DNA from: CAIVPM01 sp964615145
GTDB lineage: Bacteria > Bacteroidota > Bacteroidia > Chitinophagales > Chitinophagaceae
Assembly: GCA_964615145.1 (NCBI GenBank)
Contig: CAZTOP010000001.1
Coordinates: forward strand, 1 to 64,000
Length of the DNA: 64,000 bases
Reading direction: 5' to 3'
Shown here: positions 62,366 to 64,000 of the stretch, in pieces
How the letters are laid out: the number at the start of each line of letters is the position of its first letter
How positions within the stretch are numbered: position 1 is the first letter of the stretch
The notes under the pieces: model-generated
Databases searched by the model: none
The model's input: the letters and a program-made list of their open reading frames with translations, nothing else
What the model was told of the DNA's origin: nothing
Position numbers and translations under genes: made by a program

Positions 62366-64000
62366 TTAGTTGTAAATTATTGTATAAGGTCCTTTCCATT
62401 CAAGGGTTTCATTCATAAATTTTAATTTATGAATGAAACCCTTGTTGTTATTATTGTTGCTTTGTGCAATTCTTATTTTTTTATTTTGCATCACAATATC
62501 GAAAACTGAATAATTTTCATCGTTAAGTAACACAATTATCTCTTTGATTGTGCTGTAGGCGTTAGTTGAAATTTCTAATATTGGATCAAAATTTCCGTGT
62601 ATTTCTATTGCATTTAAAAAATATTGACTAGTTCCATTTTTTCTGTAAATAAATGCTGGATCATGTCTCAGGTTAAAATTGGGGTCATTGGCACCTGTTC
62701 TGGAAAAAAATATTTTTGTACTATCATCTGTAGTGCTAGTAATTGTATAAAAAGTTTCTTTGTTGAGTAAGGTTATTTGAGAAGTTTTAGGCAAGTTACT
62801 CGCTGTGGCTTCTTTCCATAAATGCTGATAGCCATTATTGCTGCCAAGTATTTCTTGACTTTTTAAGAATGGTGTGTATTTAAAGTTTGAACTAATAAAT
62901 GTTCCAATATAGTGAAATGGCAAATCATACTGATGCTTTGTTGACGAATTGGTTCTGAAAAAATCAATGATGATAGGCTTTGCCATTTCTTTTAATTGAA
63001 TCATATAAATACTTCTTTGCATAATAACACCTTTGTAGGCATTGGTATCTATTGCACAAACTACATTTAAAGTATCGCTGATTTGTCCAAAAAATTTAGA
63101 TGAATGATACTTTTCGCTTTCATCTTCCTTTCCGTTAAAATGACTTTTTCCATCAACAACAATAGTATTGTGTGCTATGGTTTGACTGGCATAGGTTTTT
63201 GTTTCTGGTAAATATCTTCCTCCCCATTTTTGTTCTATGTTAATATATCTTGCAGCTCCATAATCTTCTATAATTTCATTGCCTTTGTCAAATAAATTGA
63301 TATTTAATTTGTCGTAATGACCATGAGATAAACCGTGAGAAGTATATTTAAAAATAAGTGAAGTAAGTTGATCATTTTTTCCCATTCGTAAAACCGAAAC
63401 ACCACCCTCGTTGCCATTAGAACCATCAGTAAATTCTGCTGACTTATACGGGTAGAATTTAGGAATTTTTTTAGTGGTTACAAGCGAAGTTGCTATGGAG
63501 GCACCACCACGACTCATTGTTACTCGACCCTGAGCTTTGGCTACAGGTAAATAATCTTTGTTAGCTCCATATACCTGCCAAGCTATATTTATTGCATTCA
63601 CTATTTCGTTTGAAGTGTATTTTTTTTCTTTTAATGCATCATTATAGCTAAAGAATCCACCATCTAAATTTGTTTGTTGCAATGCACCATTCAGGGCTTT
63701 TTGTAAAATACAATTTCTATATTGAAATATTTTTAACTCTGGTTTTGCATTGTTTAAACTATTTGCAAACATGTAAAAAGGTAACAAAGCATACCTTACA
63801 TAATATGGCCCTTCTGTATAGTAACCATCTGGAGAAAAAAGACCATCGAGATGAGCAATAAATCCAGCTTTTTTGTCTTTGTCAGCACCGTATAATGCCA
63901 TATCAATGTAATCTTTATTGTCTGTTGCAATACCTACAATTCCAACTCCTGCACAAGCCCACACAGCGTGATTGTGAATTAAATTAAACCAACTTTTTAA
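62366..64000 (-). CDS. Heparinase II/III family lyase, PL17-like oligo-alginate lyase (5' end outside window)
   Basis: The frame stays open to the window edge, so the GTG at 63964 is not the true start; the visible 544 residues are the C-terminal part. Family marks are NHAVWACAGVG (NHxxW), YTEGPYYVRYALLPF with catalytic-type Tyr, and the beta-sheet domain SHGLSHGHYDKLNINLF, EIIEDYGAARY, and AHNTIVVDGKSH. PL17 enzymes release unsaturated monouronates from alginate oligomers; PL15/PL12/PL21 share the same fold, so the assignment rests partly on the locus. It is upstream of SusC by 16 bp and on the same strand, making it part of the operon. Confidence 0.88.
   Translation of the reverse strand, partial: LKSWFNLIHNHAVWACAGVGIVGIATDNKDYIDMALYGADKDKKAGFIAHLDGLFSPDGYYTEGPYYVRYALLPFYMFANSLNNAKPELKIFQYRNCILQKALNGALQQTNLDGGFFSYNDALKEKKYTSNEIVNAINIAWQVYGANKDYLPVAKAQGRVTMSRGGASIATSLVTTKKIPKFYPYKSAEFTDGSNGNEGGVSVLRMGKNDQLTSLIFKYTSHGLSHGHYDKLNINLFDKGNEIIEDYGAARYINIEQKWGGRYLPETKTYASQTIAHNTIVVDGKSHFNGKEDESEKYHSSKFFGQISDTLNVVCAIDTNAYKGVIMQRSIYMIQLKEMAKPIIIDFFRTNSSTKHQYDLPFHYIGTFISSNFKYTPFLKSQEILGSNNGYQHLWKEATASNLPKTSQITLLNKETFYTITSTTDDSTKIFFSRTGANDPNFNLRHDPAFIYRKNGTSQYFLNAIEIHGNFDPILEISTNAYSTIKEIIVLLNDENYSVFDIVMQNKKIRIAQSNNNNNKGFIHKLKFMNETLEWKGPYTIIYN

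Noticed and set aside
63964..64000. GTG at 63964 as true start of the heparinase-type gene
   Set aside because: The frame stays open to the window edge and the NHxxW family motif extends across this codon, so the start is outside the window.
1..64000. tRNA, rRNA, integrase or IS element
   Set aside because: No cloverleaf-like sequence, rRNA segment, transposase or integrase motif was recognised on either strand; a tRNAscan or Rfam run would be needed to exclude small RNAs fully.

Overview
The window is AT-rich DNA from a Bacteroidota bacterium, most likely a member of the Chitinophagia/Sphingobacteriia side of the phylum (the finer placement is inference). The evidence is the phylum-type promoter elements (TTTG-N19/21-TAnnTTTG), the lack of strong Shine-Dalgarno sequences, seven secreted proteins ending in a type IX secretion (T9SS) type A sorting domain, a SusC/SusD pair, and a set of genes typical of the phylum (DUF2795, DUF3109, TIGR02757, long IspH, non-canonical ureohydrolase). 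No tRNA, rRNA, phage, IS element or CRISPR array was seen. A run of exactly 100 N at 3627-3726 marks an assembly gap inside a tandem repeat array.

Positions 1-38,200 are mostly housekeeping and cell-envelope genes in short operons on both strands: a truncated PKD/T9SS protein, an ABC-F protein with a degenerate second ATPase site, a ~92-bp palindromic tandem array, rlmN and rbfA (divergent), a very large outer-membrane barrel/TolB-like protein, an atypical ureohydrolase, a PBP4 lipoprotein, a surface serine hydrolase fused to Ig-like modules and a T9SS tail, a propeller-type LytS sensor kinase overlapping its LytTR regulator, a transsulfuration enzyme, B12-related genes (free-standing mutase B12 domain and PduO adenosyltransferase), gatC, a LolD/MacB-like ATPase, ispH followed by a LacX-type epimerase interrupted by one in-frame stop, a subtilase, the rpsF-rpsR-rplI operon, a polysaccharide deacetylase-like gene, a truncated haemoglobin, a lytic transglycosylase, a two-gene ABC transporter lacking a binding protein, an SDR and a thiolase.

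Positions 38,222-64,000 lie entirely on the minus strand and form a polysaccharide utilization locus for a uronate polymer, most likely alginate. Reading in the direction of transcription: heparinase II/III-like PL17-type exolyase (cut by the window edge), SusC, SusD, KdgF cupin, alpha/beta-hydrolase esterase, PF05426 alginate-lyase-fold protein, PL6 lyase with T9SS tail, jelly-roll lyase-like protein with T9SS tail, beta-helix lipoprotein, hexuronate-type MFS permease, second PL6 lyase, two very large T9SS surface proteins, a terminator, and a second jelly-roll lyase-like protein carrying Ig-like modules. The genes from SusC to the second PL6 are spaced 0-21 bp or overlap by 1 bp, so they are probably one transcript. 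The inferred flow is: T9SS-exported surface lyases cut the polymer, SusCD imports oligomers, periplasmic PL17/PF05426/PL6 enzymes finish depolymerization, KdgF linearizes the unsaturated monouronate and the MFS carries it into the cytoplasm. No dedicated regulator and no DEH reductase, KDG kinase or aldolase is present in the window.

The most unusual points are the uncharacterized jelly-roll lyase-like family present twice, a 500-bp near-identical block shared by two neighbouring T9SS genes (recent gene conversion), the palindromic tandem array, the natural Glu-to-Gln ABC-F site, the single-stop epimerase, and two genes whose -7 promoter box sits four bases from the start codon (possible leaderless mRNAs).
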